A DNA stretch of 64,000 nucleotides from Macrobrachium rosenbergii. Its lineage: Eukaryota; Arthropoda; Malacostraca; Decapoda; Palaemonidae. Both the position numbers and the translations under genes were made by a program. Under the pieces are notes generated by a model. That model worked only from the letters and a program-made list of their open reading frames with translations, had not been told where the DNA came from and made no database searches. The DNA is taken from the NCBI RefSeq assembly GCF_040412425.1, contig NC_089742.1, positions 72,745,271 through 72,809,270 on the forward strand. Direction: 5' to 3'. Of this stretch, positions 35,492-49,456 are shown in pieces. The stretch's first letter is position 1. Each line of letters begins with the position of its first letter.

Positions 35492-38050
35492 GACTGATGT
35501 TGACCTTCTCTAATTGCATGGCAAAGTTGAGCTCCACACTTTTTTGTAAACATGCCTACTTCTTACTGCATTGTGCACTGTCTTTTTATCATGTTAATGT
35601 TTGTCTTACTGCTCAATTCCGGTGATTACCACGATATTATGATGGATACTGGAATGGCAGTAGATCCATGGGCTCACCTACTGTCTGAAAGTTTCCTACC
35701 TCTGCCTGTAGGTCACCTAATTCTTCAAATGGTCTTTTAATGTTCCATTACACAGATCAACAGCATCACCAACAGTCTGGAAGTATCCTGCCTCTACCGT
35801 AGGTCACTTGATGCTGTAAATTGCTCTCAGTCTTCTTTTTAAAAAATCCACCTTGGTGATCTTGTACAGGCAAGTTGATATTTCTGTCTGTAATTAAATG
35901 ACCACGGACACTAGTATGAGAGTCCCCAAAATTCTCTAGCTGAAGTCATCGAAACAACTGGAACTCAACAGAGAGGGGTCAATACTCAGATAACGTGCCT
36001 TTCTGAATGTGAAACTATTATTAAGGAGATATATCTTATTCTCTTTAACTGGTGCTATCATATTACCTTCAACATCAGACCGGACATCACCCACAATGGC
36101 TGCACACTATTCATATCTCTGTGAAGATGCAATGGTTGAGAAAGTTGTCACATGACATCAATCATTACCTAATTGGTCATAATATGTTGTGAGGGATATA
36201 AAAACATGCAGTACATGTCTAAGAAGTTTCAATTTGTACTCTTGTAGCTGCTCATGACATTAAAATGTACCTAAAGAATGTTCTAACAGACATAAACATT
36301 ACTTCCTCTGTGACATTCCATTTATGGGTTATACAGTGACTTGTAACAATCTACCAAGGGCATGTGGTACTGCCATCCTTCATCGTTTCCTATAAGCATA
36401 CGAGTATAGATGGCAGTCTGTGAATCATTAACTTTTATTCTTCATATTTGTCCCTGAGGCCCTGACAATTACACTGCAAGAATGAGAAAATTATTCTTCA
36501 TTTCTGGAAAGGCCTCTGTCTGGGGGCCTGCTAGAAAGATACTAAATTTTAGGGTTTGTTGAAGTCTTTTTTTTTTTTAACTGAGTCTTGGATTTTCCAT
36601 AAACCATTAAATCAAGTAGGTTTTGTGGGCACAACTGAATTGGCTTTATCCTTGTCTGTTAAGAGGAATGATAAAGATCTGCTCCAGATCCTTCAGAAGG
36701 TTTTGAAGACTCTCCTGGAGATCCTTCAGATGAGATTGAGGAACATATCTGAAATCCTTCAGATCTACTAGCTATTCCTGAAGGTACTGCTGCAGATCTT
36801 CCAGACTGATTGAGGGACCTTGATGATGGTCCAAATGAAATAAAAGGATCTGAAATTTCCTGTTAAGGAGTTGAGGACATACTGGTCATAAACTAATACG
36901 TTTCCTCATGTTTTGGGAATGGCTTGATGGCAAAGCACTAGAGTCATTGCTGGAAAACCATTTACTAAATTGAGTCTTGCTGTTTTGTGTGGTGTTTAAT
37001 GAATAATGTCTTTTCTTCCTCACAGAACATTTGCATACAATGCATCAGGCAGATATAAGTTGTTTGCTACTTTCTTTTTTGGCTTTCAAGAAACTTATTT
37101 TTTCCATTGTTAATATTTCCCAGGACCTTTTTTTCTAAAAATACATCTTTCAAAGCTTATGAGGCAGCATGTTCACCTACACAGAAGGCACATTTCCAAC
37201 TGTTGTCATATTCTTCATGAGATTAGACAAGAGAAACACCACTAATACTATTTCTGGTGGTTTAATAATGTCAAACATCCATATCAGTAGTGGCTATGGA
37301 TACAACACTCCACTATCTTTTTTTTATGGTTCTCTGCACCTCTGTGACATTTCACTTTTTAAATACTTTGGCTCCCTGGAATAAATAGCTACTACTATAA
37401 TTATAATTTTCCACTTTCCACTATGGTATCTACATAACGTTTGTCTGCTGATTCATGAAGAGGATCTTATTCAATACATTTTGGCTTTGCTCTGTACTGG
37501 TGGCTGTCTATCTCTTGATTAGTGCAGTTGCTTATGTGAATTTATAAAAAAAATTCCAGTATATATTTGGTGTTCTGCCTACACACTGAACCACCTCCCT
37601 GTGAACTGCAAAAATATCATTCTATTCAATGTCACCTTTCTGAATTTCAAAATCAAGAATTTATCATATGATGCAGGCTCATATATTACCAGCATTATTT
37701 CTTTTTTGCTTGTTCTATCTTCATTTTCTTTATCATTCTTTCTCCTTCTAGTCCAGATGACATCTGATTTGGACTTGAGGGATGTATGGGGCAATCTTAG
37801 CTGACACCAAACCCTTTACTTTAACCTGTGCCATGTGATCCTTAGCCATGCCTCATGCTGTCATCTGTATGGAGGTTACATCATAAAGTCCAAGGGTATC
37901 AGAGTTTACATACTTTATGAAATATCCATTATTAAATAAAAAAAAAGAAGGATTTGCTTGAAAATCTTGAAAAGATACCACAAACTTTTCATGGAGTTTC
38001 ATTCTCCACCAATGGCACAAATAAGAACTGAAACACAAATGTCCATTCCC

Positions 38051-38318
38051 TTACCTGCCCCAAAAGAATGGCAACAACATGACAGAGTAGACTCAAGAAC
38101 TAGCCAAACATGCTTGATAAGACAGATCATTACATGAATGCAATCATTCCTACTCTAATCACTGTTGCAGGTAAACCAGACAGAATGCCCAGAGTCCTAA
38201 GCCAAGGCACCACAACTCCTGGAATCCATAGACCAGTTCTACAAGATAGTCTCCCCCCATTCCCTTCAGATATCAACATGACTAGCATATTGATACTTTG
38301 GGTCCAAACACTGGGTAG
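38051..38318. other. No gene recognised
   Basis: Short unannotated spacer before TTAA element 2. Confidence 0.4.
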
Positions 38319-38322
38319 TTAA

Positions 38323-40680
38323 CCCTTAAACGCCGAAGCCCTATTTACAAAAACGTCTCCCGTATGCCGGCGGCGTTCGGGAGCTAGCGCTGAAGCAGAA
38401 AAAAAGTTTTTTTCAAAAAATCACAGCACGCTTAGTTTTTAAGATCAAGAGTTCATTTTTGGCTCCTTTTTTTCTCATTGCCTGAAGTTTAGTATGCAAC
38501 CATCAGAAATGAAAAAAATATCATTATCATATATAAATATTGGAATATATGACAGCAAAAAAAAAAAAACTTGTATATAATTGTATACAAATCGCGCTGT
38601 AAGCAAAACGGTTAAAGCTAATGAGTTAATTTTTTTTAGTTGTATTGTACACTAAATTGCGATGATTTTGGTATATAACAGATTGTAAAACGATTAAAGC
38701 AACACAGAGAAAATGTTATCACAAAATGATGCATGAATTCGTAACGGGCGGACGTAAAAAAAAGTTTTTTAAAAAATTCACCATAAATCGAAATATTGTG
38801 CTAGAGACTTTCCAATTGTTTCAAAATGAAGGAAATTAATTGAATATTACTAGACTGTAAGTTTTTTAGCTTACAATTGCATTTTTTTACCATTTCGATC
38901 GAGTTAAAGTTGACCGAAGGTTGATTTTTTTCTATTTATCGTGATTTATATGAAAATATTTCAAAAATGGTAAAAGCTAAAAGCATGATTTATTTTTTGT
39001 TGTATTCTACATGAAATTGCGCATATTTTGATGTATAACACTTTATGTAACGAATAATATAAAACGGTGAAAAAATTACGACAAGGTGACTCAAGAAATG
39101 CTAGGATTTTTAGCGGAGTTCGCGTGCGGATGGAAGGAAAAAGTTTTTTTCGAAAATTCACCATAAATCGAAATATTGTGCCAGAGACTTTCCATTTGTT
39201 GCAAAAAATGAAGGTTGGATTTATTTGAAAATATTTCAAAATGGGCTAAAAGCATGATTTATTTTTGATTATAACACTTTACGTAACGAATAATATAAAA
39301 CGGTGAAAAATTACAACAAGGTGACTCAAGAAATGCTAGGATTTTTAGCGGAGTTCGCGACGGATGGAAGGAAAAAAATTTTTTCGAAATATTGTGCCGC
39401 AAACCCTTTACTAGAATAAAATGTAAGACTTTCCGTTTGTTTGATTGATTGTTACTAGAATGTAAGAACGATTGCGTTTTCGAGCATTTCAATCGAGTTA
39501 AAGTTGACCGAAGGTTGATTTTTTCTATTTATTGTTATTTATATGAAAATATTTCAAAAATGGTAAAAGCTAAAAGCATGATTTATTTTTAGTTGTATTC
39601 TACATGAAATTGCGCACATTTTGATGTATAACACTTTATGTAACGAATAATATAAAACGGCGAAAAAATTACGACAATGTGACTCAAGAAATGCTAGGAT
39701 TTTTTGCGGAGCGAAGGAAAAAGTTTTTTTCAAAAATTCACCATAAATCGAAATATTGTGCTGGAGACTTTCCGTTTGTTGCAGAATAAAGGTAAATGAT
39801 TGATTGTTACTAGAATGTAAGAATTTTGGCTTACAATTGCGTTTTTCGAGCATTTCGGTCGAGTCAAACTTGACTGAATGTTAAAATTTTGTCAGTTATC
39901 GTGATTTAAATGAAAATATTTCAAAACTGTTAAAAGCTAAAAGAATGATTTATTTTTTGTTGTATTCTACATGAAATTGCGCACATTTTGATGTATAACA
40001 CTTTATGTAACAAATAATATAAAATGGCGAAAAAATTACGACAAGGTGACTCAAGAAATGCCAGGATTTTCAGCGAAGGAAAAAGTTTTTTAAAAAATTT
40101 ACGGATGCCCCTCAGGACACCCCGATGCTTCCTAGGGGTCGTAAAAGGCACGGGATGTGGTCCTTGGTCGCCTTCGGTCACACGTGGGCGAACAACACGG
40201 CGCTGAGAAGCTGGGTCACTTTGGCTGCTGGGTCCTTCTCCAGCATCCCAGTCTAAAACTCGTCTCACACGCTCACTACTGACAGGCAGTATGCGCCTTT
40301 CACGGTCCTAATGGCTTTGAGGCATCTCTGCAAACGTCCTGTTGCAGCACAAATACGCAAACACTCGCCAAAGTTCTGCAAAACACGGATGCGTCAAAAA
40401 ATCAATCTCGCACGGGCCGATGCTGATGCTGTCTGGTACGAGAAGGAGGGAATTCGCGCATGTGTGTCTGGGTGACGCTTATAAACAAAACAACAGCTTG
40501 ATCCGTGAACTCCCAGCATCCCTCAAGGCGCGTGATTTGAAACCTTCCGCAAACTAGGCCTATAATTATTTTTCCGCGAATATTTAAAAAAAGCATTTAT
40601 AGTCAACGTATGGTACATCCACTTGACATCCAACAGACAATTTTCGTCAACGTATGGTACGTCCATTAGGCGTTTAAGGG
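38323..40680 (+). mobile_element. piggyBac-type TTAA element carrying a satellite array, copy 2
   Basis: Starts CCCTTAAACGCCGA and ends TAGGCGTTTAAGGG (13 of 14 terminal bases inverted), flanked by TTAA at 38319-38322 and 40681-40684. The first 450 bp match element 1 closely. The satellite array (38740-40080) has about four units, one shortened. Unlike the other copies it holds a GC-richer unique segment at about 40105-40570 before the 3' end. Confidence 0.85.
40105..40570. other. Unique GC-rich segment inside TTAA element 2
   Basis: Absent from elements 1 and 3. Higher GC than its surroundings, with open frames on both strands. The minus strand gives RRVLDWDAGEGPSS and then a Pro/Arg-rich run up to HRGVLRG (40268 to about 40100). 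It could be a captured host fragment or a remnant of the parent element's gene; I cannot assign it. Confidence 0.5.
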
Positions 40681-40684
40681 TTAA

Positions 40685-43600
40685 CAAGACAATTACAGCT
40701 CCCACTACTGACTCTGAATATGAACTCCAATCCCAGTAACAGTATCCTTTCTCAATAATCAAGACGGTGAAAAAAGTCGAGAGAGGCTGGACAGCAAGAT
40801 GAAGGAAAGAAAGGCAAATTAAATGGAGTAAAAGGATTTCAAGATGCAACTGGGGTACAGTATTTCAACTGAATTAAAATGTAGTAGTTGGACAGAAAAA
40901 TGGGAGAAAGCTGAAATATGAAAGAGGTTGAGATAATAATGAAAGAGTGTATATAGAGAGATTTAAATTTGAACTAGGGGAAAAGAAATTCCCATGGTAC
41001 AAGAGCCATCTCACACGTCATGCATCTTCAATTACTCAGCAGATTCCTCCTAGCCTAGTAAAAATGAAAATATTTCATACCTAATGGAATAATGTATTAC
41101 ATATGCTAGAGTTATCTCACAGTGGAACATCTGTGACAAAGCAGATGACATTTCATACTTAAGTGGAATAATCCACTGACTACACTTGAGTTATTGCATA
41201 GTGAAATGAATATAAGGATTGACACTCTCCTGTTTGAACCTTTCACACACTTTAGTCATTCATTCGGTTTTACTTGCAGTTAACTATTACACTTGTGTTA
41301 AAAAGTATTGTTACATGTGAAAGCATCACTGTTTGCTCATCTTGCAATCATGTGCTTAAAAAGAGCAGCTGCATGAATCCACATACTGTATTGCATTAAC
41401 AAATGTATATACTGTACATAGTTCCTTCCATGTTTCTTCTTTCATTAAGTGCATGTGCTCTGAATTTCTAAGATTTGGGGTTACATTAAGCTTAATTGCA
41501 CTCGTATGTTTATTAAAACAGGAAACTACTGTTAAACATATAAAAGCAATTCCTTAAGTAAGTTTTTTTAAGTGATTTTGCCATGGTTCTTGACTTCTTT
41601 CATGTGACCACTGTCATCCTATGGGTAAGACTACACAAAATATACAGTATATTTTTGAAAAACGGTTTAGTATTTTACTTGACATGTACATATTTAATGC
41701 ACTGATGTGTATATTTTGCAGTCTTCAAGGTAAGAGTAGACACAATTATTATACAAGGTATTTAATCCTGTTCCAAGATTTTTTTATTGATATCTATTTG
41801 AAGCAATGTTGTGCTGTATGTACAGTACTAATTTTAGTTTGTGTATGTGTGCATATCTATATGTACACGTATCGCAGTAAAATATTTTGATTAGATAATA
41901 ATTTTAAATAATAATACAGTACAGTACTGTACTTTGGGCAGAACAGTAATTAAGTGTTACACACAAATGTATTTTCCAATCTGTGCAAGATATAGGTACA
42001 AATATACATCTTGTGAAGGTAAGCTATGAACTAAGTACAATGCGTGTACTTGCCTTTCTCTCTCTATTAAAAAAAAATTTTTATAAATAATTTTGGGTTA
42101 CCTTAGTTAAACAAGAAACACAGAAATGTTTATAGCTTTTTATGCTGCATGAGTTTTATGTGTTTACATATCATGCTAGTCTGTTTTTAGTGTAACTTGA
42201 GAAGCAATTCATTTTACAAAAATATCTCTGAAACTTAATAATGCATAAATTAATATTTTAAATGGAATGATAATTACAAAATAGCATTTAAGACAGGCTA
42301 TTAAATATTTTATATAGAATTACTTTACACTGTGAGTTTTGTTAGTTGACCCCAAGGTGTTGTGCAAGTTATATTCTTAGCTGATTTTATTATTTATCAA
42401 GTGGTGACACTCTAGCTGTCTGTTAAGTTATGCTTCCACTATATAAAATATTCCACTGTGAAGCCACATAACTTCATTATGACATTCTCTTATTGAGGCA
42501 GAAACCCAAGAAGGAAGATTCATCTGCAGAACTTAGACACAGTTGCATTCAAGATGACCGTACCACCCTGTACTGAACCAGTCAGCAACAATGCTATCCC
42601 AGGCATCATCGATCATATCAGGTTTAACCCTCTGAGACTGAGATTCTTGTGACGTGATTATCCTATTCCCAACCTTTGTGACTCCAATAATGGAAATGAC
42701 GTCTTCAGCTAACTTTGTGTCATTTTTAAATAAATTTCTGTCATTTTCCATTTTTAAACAAACTACAACATAGTACAGGTATTCATATTCAAAGTGACTT
42801 ACAAAACAAAATAAAATTCATAACAAGCAATTAAAGAAAAGCACTGATCTACCCACAATTGCCCACTATGTGCTCTCACAAACAAATTTTGGAATTCCCA
42901 AACCTCAAGGGGTTAAGATGGAGGAATGAAGAACCAGAAAAGGTATGACAGATCCATGGCCATCCCGTAAAACAGTTCCACAGTCTGATCAATGGCTATG
43001 CCACTTTAAAACAAATACAATGTTAGCTTGAACTGTTACTTACAAAAGTAATGCACAAAAATATTATTCTTCTCATCAGCTTTCTGTGAACTATAGTTAT
43101 ATGCTATCTTGATTCATTTATTTGGTTTTCATAAAAAGACTGAGCTTAGGATCAGATGCGAGATATTTTTGACAAGCAACCTGATACCAATTACATATTC
43201 ACAATGTCAAAGCCCATAAGCATATTTCCAAGCAAAATCAATATCTGCATGAAGGCCTTATATTGTATGAGATAATCTGACATGGCAGCATTTGTCCATG
43301 CACTGACTAAAAAGTTCTCTATTAACTCAGCACTATTATCCTGTGATATACTAAGTGGCAAAACTTTCCTTTCATGATTTTACAGTGAATATTTTTACCC
43401 TCTTGATAAAGGCTACAAAAAACGTTACTCTGAGAATACACTTCAGCTGTGTGGTATGACACTAATGGACCACACTAAACGCCAATGGCTCATACATCAT
43501 CACTGATATGTTCCCTATTAATGATAGTATGTCTATAACATTAGAAGACTAGGAAAAAGTTGCAGAACTGGTGCAATAGTCTTATACTCTGCCTTTGGTC

Positions 43601-43780
43601 AGTCATTCTCACATATTTTATATAAGAAAATAGCCAGATGATCTTCACAATTGATACTGGATTTAGATGAAAATACTATAATTAAGGACCACACAATAAA
43701 AAAATTTAGTTAAAAAGTGCCAACTTTAACCAAAGAAAACATGGTAAAAGACGGAACATGATACATGAAAAACTGGATAA
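40685..43780. other. No gene recognised
   Basis: About 3 kb of AT-rich sequence. A 72-codon minus-strand frame at 42533-42751 (with MIDDAWDSIVADWFSTGW) faintly recalls the end of pogo/Tigger-type transposases, but there is nothing further to support it. Confidence 0.45.
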
Positions 43781-43844
43781 ATATGGGTATTAATTTTTCC
43801 ATTATATTTATCTAAAAGATATCCACAAGCAAGTATCAAGTAAA

Positions 43845-43945
43845 AATTTAAAGTAACTTAGCCAATAATCTTGCTATAGTAAAAGCACTTTGCAGCTAAT
43901 CCTTGGCCACCGCACGCCATTGATTGGCTACCTCTCAAAAGGGGA
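43845..43945 (+). repeat. Dispersed repeat R2, copy 1
   Basis: Contains GCACTTTGCAGCTAATCC and CATTGATTGGCT. The reverse complement of about 51685-51790 gives CTCTTTGCAGCTAAGCC followed by CTGATTGGTTTGC, so the two are inverted copies about 7.8 kb apart. Confidence 0.6.
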
Positions 43946-44251
43946 ATGACATCACACTAATTAACAGTCCATGTGATTACCAGTACGGATTTGACTCCGT
44001 TCAGTAATGTTGAGCTCCATGCATGAATGATGACACCACAGATTTGAGTTCCCGGAGTTGTGAAGTCTGCAACTGATATCTCCGGTAAAAGATATAATAA
44101 GTTATATAATTATGAAGATCTTGTATCATTTCGTCTGTACATTTTTTACTTTTGATCCTATGCAGCCTTAATACACAAGCATCTTTTTTTTTTTAACTGG
44201 TGTTGGCTTACATAAGTGATCCTGCAAGTCAAATGTTATCATTGTGAGATT

Positions 44252-44500
44252 AGGCCTACATATCAAATTCTTATATTCTCAGGTGACAGGGCATAGGCCT
44301 ACATGTCAATTTCTTATATTTTGAAGCAATGGCAGCACATAGACCTACATGTCAATTTCTGATATTTTGAAGCAATGACAGCGCATAGGCCTACACATCA
44401 ATTTCTTATATTTTGAGGTAATGACAGGGCATGGGCCTACACATCAAATTATTATATTTTGAGACAATGACAGGGCGTAGGCCTATACATCAGCTTCTTA
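44252..44500 (+). repeat. 46-bp minisatellite, about 5.4 units
   Basis: Units begin at 44252, 44295, 44341, 44387, 44433 and 44479 with AGGCCTACA(T/C)(A/G)TCAA, and contain TTCTTATATTTTGA and ATGACAG(G/C)GCAT. The first unit is 43 bp and the rest 46 bp. Confidence 0.92.
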
Positions 44501-44629
44501 CTGCAAATAGTTTTCTACCTGTCTGTTGGAAATAGAGTAGCTTTTAACTAATATAGTAGCTCCGACCCCACGACATACATGGACTGCCACTACATACATG
44601 GACCACCACTACATCGTGGTCCAGCATTC

Positions 44630-44870
44630 AAGGGTTCAGTTAGTTGCAGATTTTTCTGTGGACCATAAATCCAAATAAATTGTGGAAAATTCACTAATTG
44701 CGGATTTTTTCGTAAACCAATATTCGTTAATTCCTGTATTTTCATGTCACTTTCATAACTAAATAAATTTTTTATGATAAAAAATGATTTACTGATTTTC
44801 AAATATTAATATTAATGAAAACACAGCAAAATATCAATAAAATGTATTTTTTTAATGCATATTTAAATAT
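44630..44870 (+). repeat. Pogo/Tigger-like terminal fragment, copy 1
   Basis: Contains GGGTTCAGTTAGTTGCAGA, AAATTGTGGAAAATTCACTA and ATTAATATTAATG. It is an inverted counterpart of 50330-50580 and shares its style with the ends of 47618-49807. No gene. Confidence 0.6.
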
Positions 44871-45003
44871 TCAATATACCTTATGTTAAAGTCAAATCCC
44901 TCAAAATCACAAAACAGCTGTTTTCTGATTCATTTTACCAATGTAAACATACCTCAGTTCATCCCCACTCTCTCTCTCTCTCAGTACTGTACACATCCTT
45001 TAA

Positions 45004-47157
45004 CCCTTTAACGCCAAAGCCCTATTTACAAAAACGTCTCCCATATGCCGGCGGCGTTCGGTGAGTTAGCACCGAAGCGGAAAAAAAGTTTTTTCAAAAA
45101 TCACAGCACGCTTAGTTTTTAAGATTAAGAGTTCATTTTTGGCTCATTTTTTTGTCATTGCCTGAAGTTTAGTATGCAACCATCAGAAATGAAAAAATAT
45201 CATTATCATATATAAATATTGGAATATATGACAGCGAAAAAAAACGTATATAATTGTATACAAATCGCTGTAAGCAAAACGGTTAAAGCTAATGACTTAA
45301 TTTTTTTAGTTGTATTGTACACTAAATTGCGATGATTTTGGTATATAACAAATTTTAAAACGATCAAAGCAACACAGAAGAAATATTATCACAAAATGAT
45401 GCATGAATTCGTAATCTTGTGGACATAAAAATTTTTTTTTTCAAAATTCACCATAAATCGAAATATTGTGCTAGAGACTTCCCGTTTGTTGAAAAATGAA
45501 GCTAATTGATTGAATATTACTAGACTGTAAGTGTTTTACCTTACAATTGCAGTTTTCAACCATTTCGGTTGAGTTAAAGTTGACCAAAAGTTGAATTTTT
45601 TCTATTTATCGTGATTTATACGAAAATATTTCAAAACTGATAAAAGCTACAACCATGAGTTATTTTTTGTTGTATTGTAAATGAAATTGCCCACATTTTC
45701 ATATATAAAACTTTATGTAACGACTAATATAAAACGGTGCAAATATTACGACACGAGACGAAAGAATTTCTGAGATGTTCGGCCGAGTTACTGCGCAGAC
45801 GTAAGGAAAATGTTCTTTTAAAAATTCACCATAAATCGAAATATTGTGCTAGAGACTTCCAATTTATTGCAAAATGAAGGTAAACGATTGAATATTACTA
45901 GAATGTAAGAGTTTTAGCTTACAATTGTGTTTTTTACCATTTCGGTTGAGTTAAAGTTGACTGAAGGTTGAAATTTTGGCAGTTATCGTGATTTATGTGA
46001 AAATATTTCAAAACTGATAAAAGCTACAACCATGAGCTAATTTCTGTTGTATTCTACATGAAATTGCACACATTTTCATATATAGAAGTTTATGTAACGA
46101 CTAATGTAAAACGATGCAAACATTACGACAACATGCCGAAAGAATTTCTGAGATGTTCGCCGAGTTACTGGCAGCGCAGACATAAGGAAAAAAATTTTTT
46201 TTCAGAAATTCACCATAAATCGAAATATTGTGCTAGAGACTTCCAGTTTGTTGCGAAATGAAGGTACATGATTGAATATTACTAGAATGTAAGAGTTTTA
46301 GCTTATAATTGCGTTTTTTACCATTTCGGTCAAGTTAAAGTTGACGAAGCTTGAAATTTTGGCAGTTATCGTGATTTATATGAAAATATTTCAAAACTGA
46401 TAAAAGCTACAACCATGAGTTATTTTCTATTGTATTCTACATGAAATTGCGCACATTTCCATATATAAAACTTTATGTATCGACTAATATAAAACAGTGC
46501 AAACATTACGACAACGTGATTTAAAGAATTTCTGGCGCTGGACGTAAGGAAAAAGTTTTTTAAAAAATTCACCATAAATCGAAATATTGTGCTAGAGACT
46601 TCCAATTAGTTACAAAATGAAGGTAAATGATTGAATATTACTAGAATGTAAGAGTTTTAGCTTACATTTGCGTTTTTTTACCATTTCGGTCGAGTCAAAG
46701 TTGACCGAAGGTTGAAATTTTGGCAGTTATCGTGAAGCTACAACCATGAGTTATTTTCTGTTGTATTGTACCTGAAATTGCGCACATTTTCATATATAAA
46801 ACTTTATGTAATGGCTAATATAGAAAATTGCAAAAATTACGACAAAATGATGAAAGAATTTCTGAAATTTTCGGCCAAGTTACCTGGCGACGGGCGTAAG
46901 AAAAAAAGTTTTTTCAAAATTCACCATAAATCGAAATATTGTGCTAGAGACTTCCAATTTGTTGCAAAATGAAGGTACATGATTTAATATTACTAGAATG
47001 TAAGAGTTTTAGCTTACAATTGCGTTTTTCAACCATTTCGGTCGAGTCAAAGTTGACCGAAGGTTGAAATTTTTTGTAGTCAACGTTTGCTACGTCCACT
47101 CGGCATTCAACAGACAATTTTAGTCGACGTTTGCTACGTCCAACAGGCGTTTAAGGG
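45004..47157 (+). mobile_element. piggyBac-type TTAA element carrying a satellite array, copy 3
   Basis: Starts CCCTTTAACGCCAA and ends CAGGCGTTTAAGGG, inverted with mismatches, flanked by TTAA at 45000-45003 and 47158-47161. It carries about five 350-385-bp satellite units (45440-47080). The 3' end holds a direct repeat: GTCAACGTTTGCTACGTCC and GTCGACGTTTGCTACGTCC, 43 bp apart. Confidence 0.83.
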
Positions 47158-48259
47158 TTAATGAAATAAACATAACAATACGAAACTAAAACTCCAAGAT
47201 GTTCACACTGCATACGTATGTACATTACAATTTTTTTTTTTGCTTTGTCTGATTTAATGTACCATTTTTATTACAAGTTTAGTTGATTCTAAGTATGATT
47301 AACACAGACAACAGTACACAAGAGAATATTTTATCACTGTTGATTGCATTTATAATTTGGTGTTTTTTTAATGCATATTTATATATTTGGATACAGTACT
47401 TAACTCTATTTGTGAATTCCCATTGTTTCCCCGATCTATTGTAAAAAGGAAACAGGAAGCCTTGAATACCGTACGACAGAAACTGGCTGTGCCTGAATAT
47501 TTGGGGGGGGGAACTTAATTAGTTTTCACACATAGCTATAAGCCATATATTTTTAATGGTAATTTTGTAGAATAACTTTGAAAATATATATATATATTAT
47601 ATTATATATATATATTACAGTGAACCCCCGGATTCGCGTTCTCACAATTCACGGACTCACGTATTCACGGATTTCTCTTTGGAACGAATCTACCCATTAT
47701 TTGCGGGAAATTCGCGCATTTGTGGTATCTTTCTCTGAGAAATATTCACTAAATACTGGATTTTCATCTCACTTTCATGACTAAATGCACTGTTTGTGAT
47801 AAAACTATTAAAATACTCACGTAATGCTCGAGTTACAATTATTCACCTTATGATAATTCGATTTTGCAATGGGGTGAGCAATTGATAGCGATACCACAAT
47901 ATTATTTATAAAATATTTTTAAAATTTCGCGCAGGCAGGCAGCAGCGTAATCAGGCAGTGAGAGAGACCAAATTACAATAGACAACTTTTTCCCATCTCT
48001 TTACCCCATCTTCTAGCTAAAAAAGTAAAAGAGAATGATAAAAGTATTGTTGGTAATGTTATACTCTTGTGTAAATGTGTACAGCCATAAACAACTGACC
48101 AAGATACTGTTGTTTTGCTTATAACCAAATCAGATAACAACAGCCGTTTACCTGGTATTTCAACTATCATACAGTAATAAACAATTACCGTACATTATGG
48201 CACAAATGACGTTAAGTAGAATAGGACTGATATATTTTTACATTATACCCTTATTCGCT

Positions 48260-48410
48260 ATGGATAAAAGATCGGCAAGGAAATATGCTGCTAAATTTAA
48301 GCTGCAAGTTGTAGTTGAAGCTAAGAAAACAATGTTCAAGCTGCTAATGACTATACTGTAAATTATTGTGCATCGGCAACATGTGTGAAACTCGATCGTA
48401 ATTAAAATGG
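48260..48410 (+). pseudogene. Transposase N-terminal fragment, pogo/Tigger-like
   Basis: Encodes MDKRSARKYAAKFKLQVV and continues VEAKK. After a single-base shift it reads NVQAANDYTVNYCASATCVK, which is the layout of a DNA-binding helix-turn-helix. The catalytic DDE/D region is not present. The call rests on this short resemblance. Confidence 0.5.
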
Positions 48411-49092
48411 GAGAGAAAGTATTTTAATCAAAACTACTGGGCATGAAAGAACACATTATTGTTATTTTTACGCCAATAAATATGTAAACCTTGCATTATG
48501 ATGAAATCAAGTGAAAATAGCGAACAGAATCTTGAACTTTTTTACATAAAACTAACACCCCCAAATGGCCATCGTCATCTACCAACGAAAACAACAGATC
48601 AATTAATTTCACAACGAGACATATTTTAGCTATATTTCAACTTAAAAACACTTCACATAGCGAAAAATAACCTTGCTCCTTATAAATAAAGTACCTAGAG
48701 ATACATTTACGCTAACTAGAACCAAAAAAAAGCACTCTAAACTGCATTAAACACAGCGAAATAAACGCTGCGTAAACATTTCCAAACCAAAACACTGATC
48801 GCTATGATCGCAATTTATAATACAAATGCAATATAAGAATATATACAATATTGTTGGACAAAGTGAATTAAGGCATAACATTTTAAAAGATCCATGGAAA
48901 AGATGCATATTCCTTATGTTGACGTTTGTATAATAAGATATGTGAACATAGAGGAGAGTATAATGTAGGCTACGCTAGGATATAAACAATATACCATAGT
49001 GTAGGCTATGCTAATTCTTGCTTGTTATTCAATTTCTCTTTGTGTTGAATTATCATAAGTCACTTTGCATGAACCTCCAGAATTAGCTGATA

Positions 49093-49456
49093 CAGGCAGT
49101 CCCCGGTTTACGACGGTTCCGGCTTACGACGTTCCGAGGTTACGACGCTTTACAAATATATTCATCAGAAATTATTTCCCGGCTTACGACGCATGTTCCG
49201 GGGTTACGACACGTCGACGCCTATCCAACGGAAGAAATTTGGCCCCAAAATGGCAGAATAATCATAATTTGAAGGTTTTTTTGATGTAAAACTCAACAAT
49301 AATGCAGTTTACGTCGTTTTCAATGCACCCAGAGCATTAAAAGTAAGGTTTTCTTATGATTTTTGATGATTTTCGACGATTTTCCGGTTTACGACGATTT
49401 TCGGGTTACGACGCGGCGCAAGAATGGAACCCCCGTCGTAAACTGGGGACCGCCTG
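49093..49456 (+). mobile_element. TA-flanked MITE, family M1, copy 1
   Basis: Ends CAGGCAGTCCCCGGTTTACG and CGTAAACTGGGGACCGCCTG, inverted with two mismatches, flanked by TA. The interior repeats TTACGACG words. It is nested inside the 47618-49807 element. A second copy lies in opposite orientation at 61079-61398. Confidence 0.85.

Larger units (their letters stand above)
34780..38050 (-). mobile_element. Decayed APE-type non-LTR retrotransposon
   Basis: Minus-strand fragments keep the order of a Jockey-like element. Near 37180 is a zinc-knuckle-like fragment (CAFCVGEHAA) of ORF1. Near 36050-35880 is the C-terminal part of an APE endonuclease (TFRKARYLSIDPSLLSSS). At 35491-35192 is the linker before the RT (VRSPISSERR and nearby). 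At 35085-34795 is RT motif GYRPIALTSFLSKI. There are many stops and shifts, and the rest of the RT is lost near 34900. The clade (Jockey, RTE or other) cannot be fixed by eye. Confidence 0.62.

Noticed and set aside
42533..42751. A 72-codon minus-strand frame resembling the end of a pogo/Tigger transposase
   Set aside because: The resemblance rests on a few residues (AWDSI and nearby) with no DDE motif or terminal repeats around it.
43880..43945. A promoter with CCAAT and CRE-like words; similar GC- and CCAAT-box words at 51690-51740
   Set aside because: The two sites are inverted copies of one repeat and no transcript start or first exon is evident nearby.
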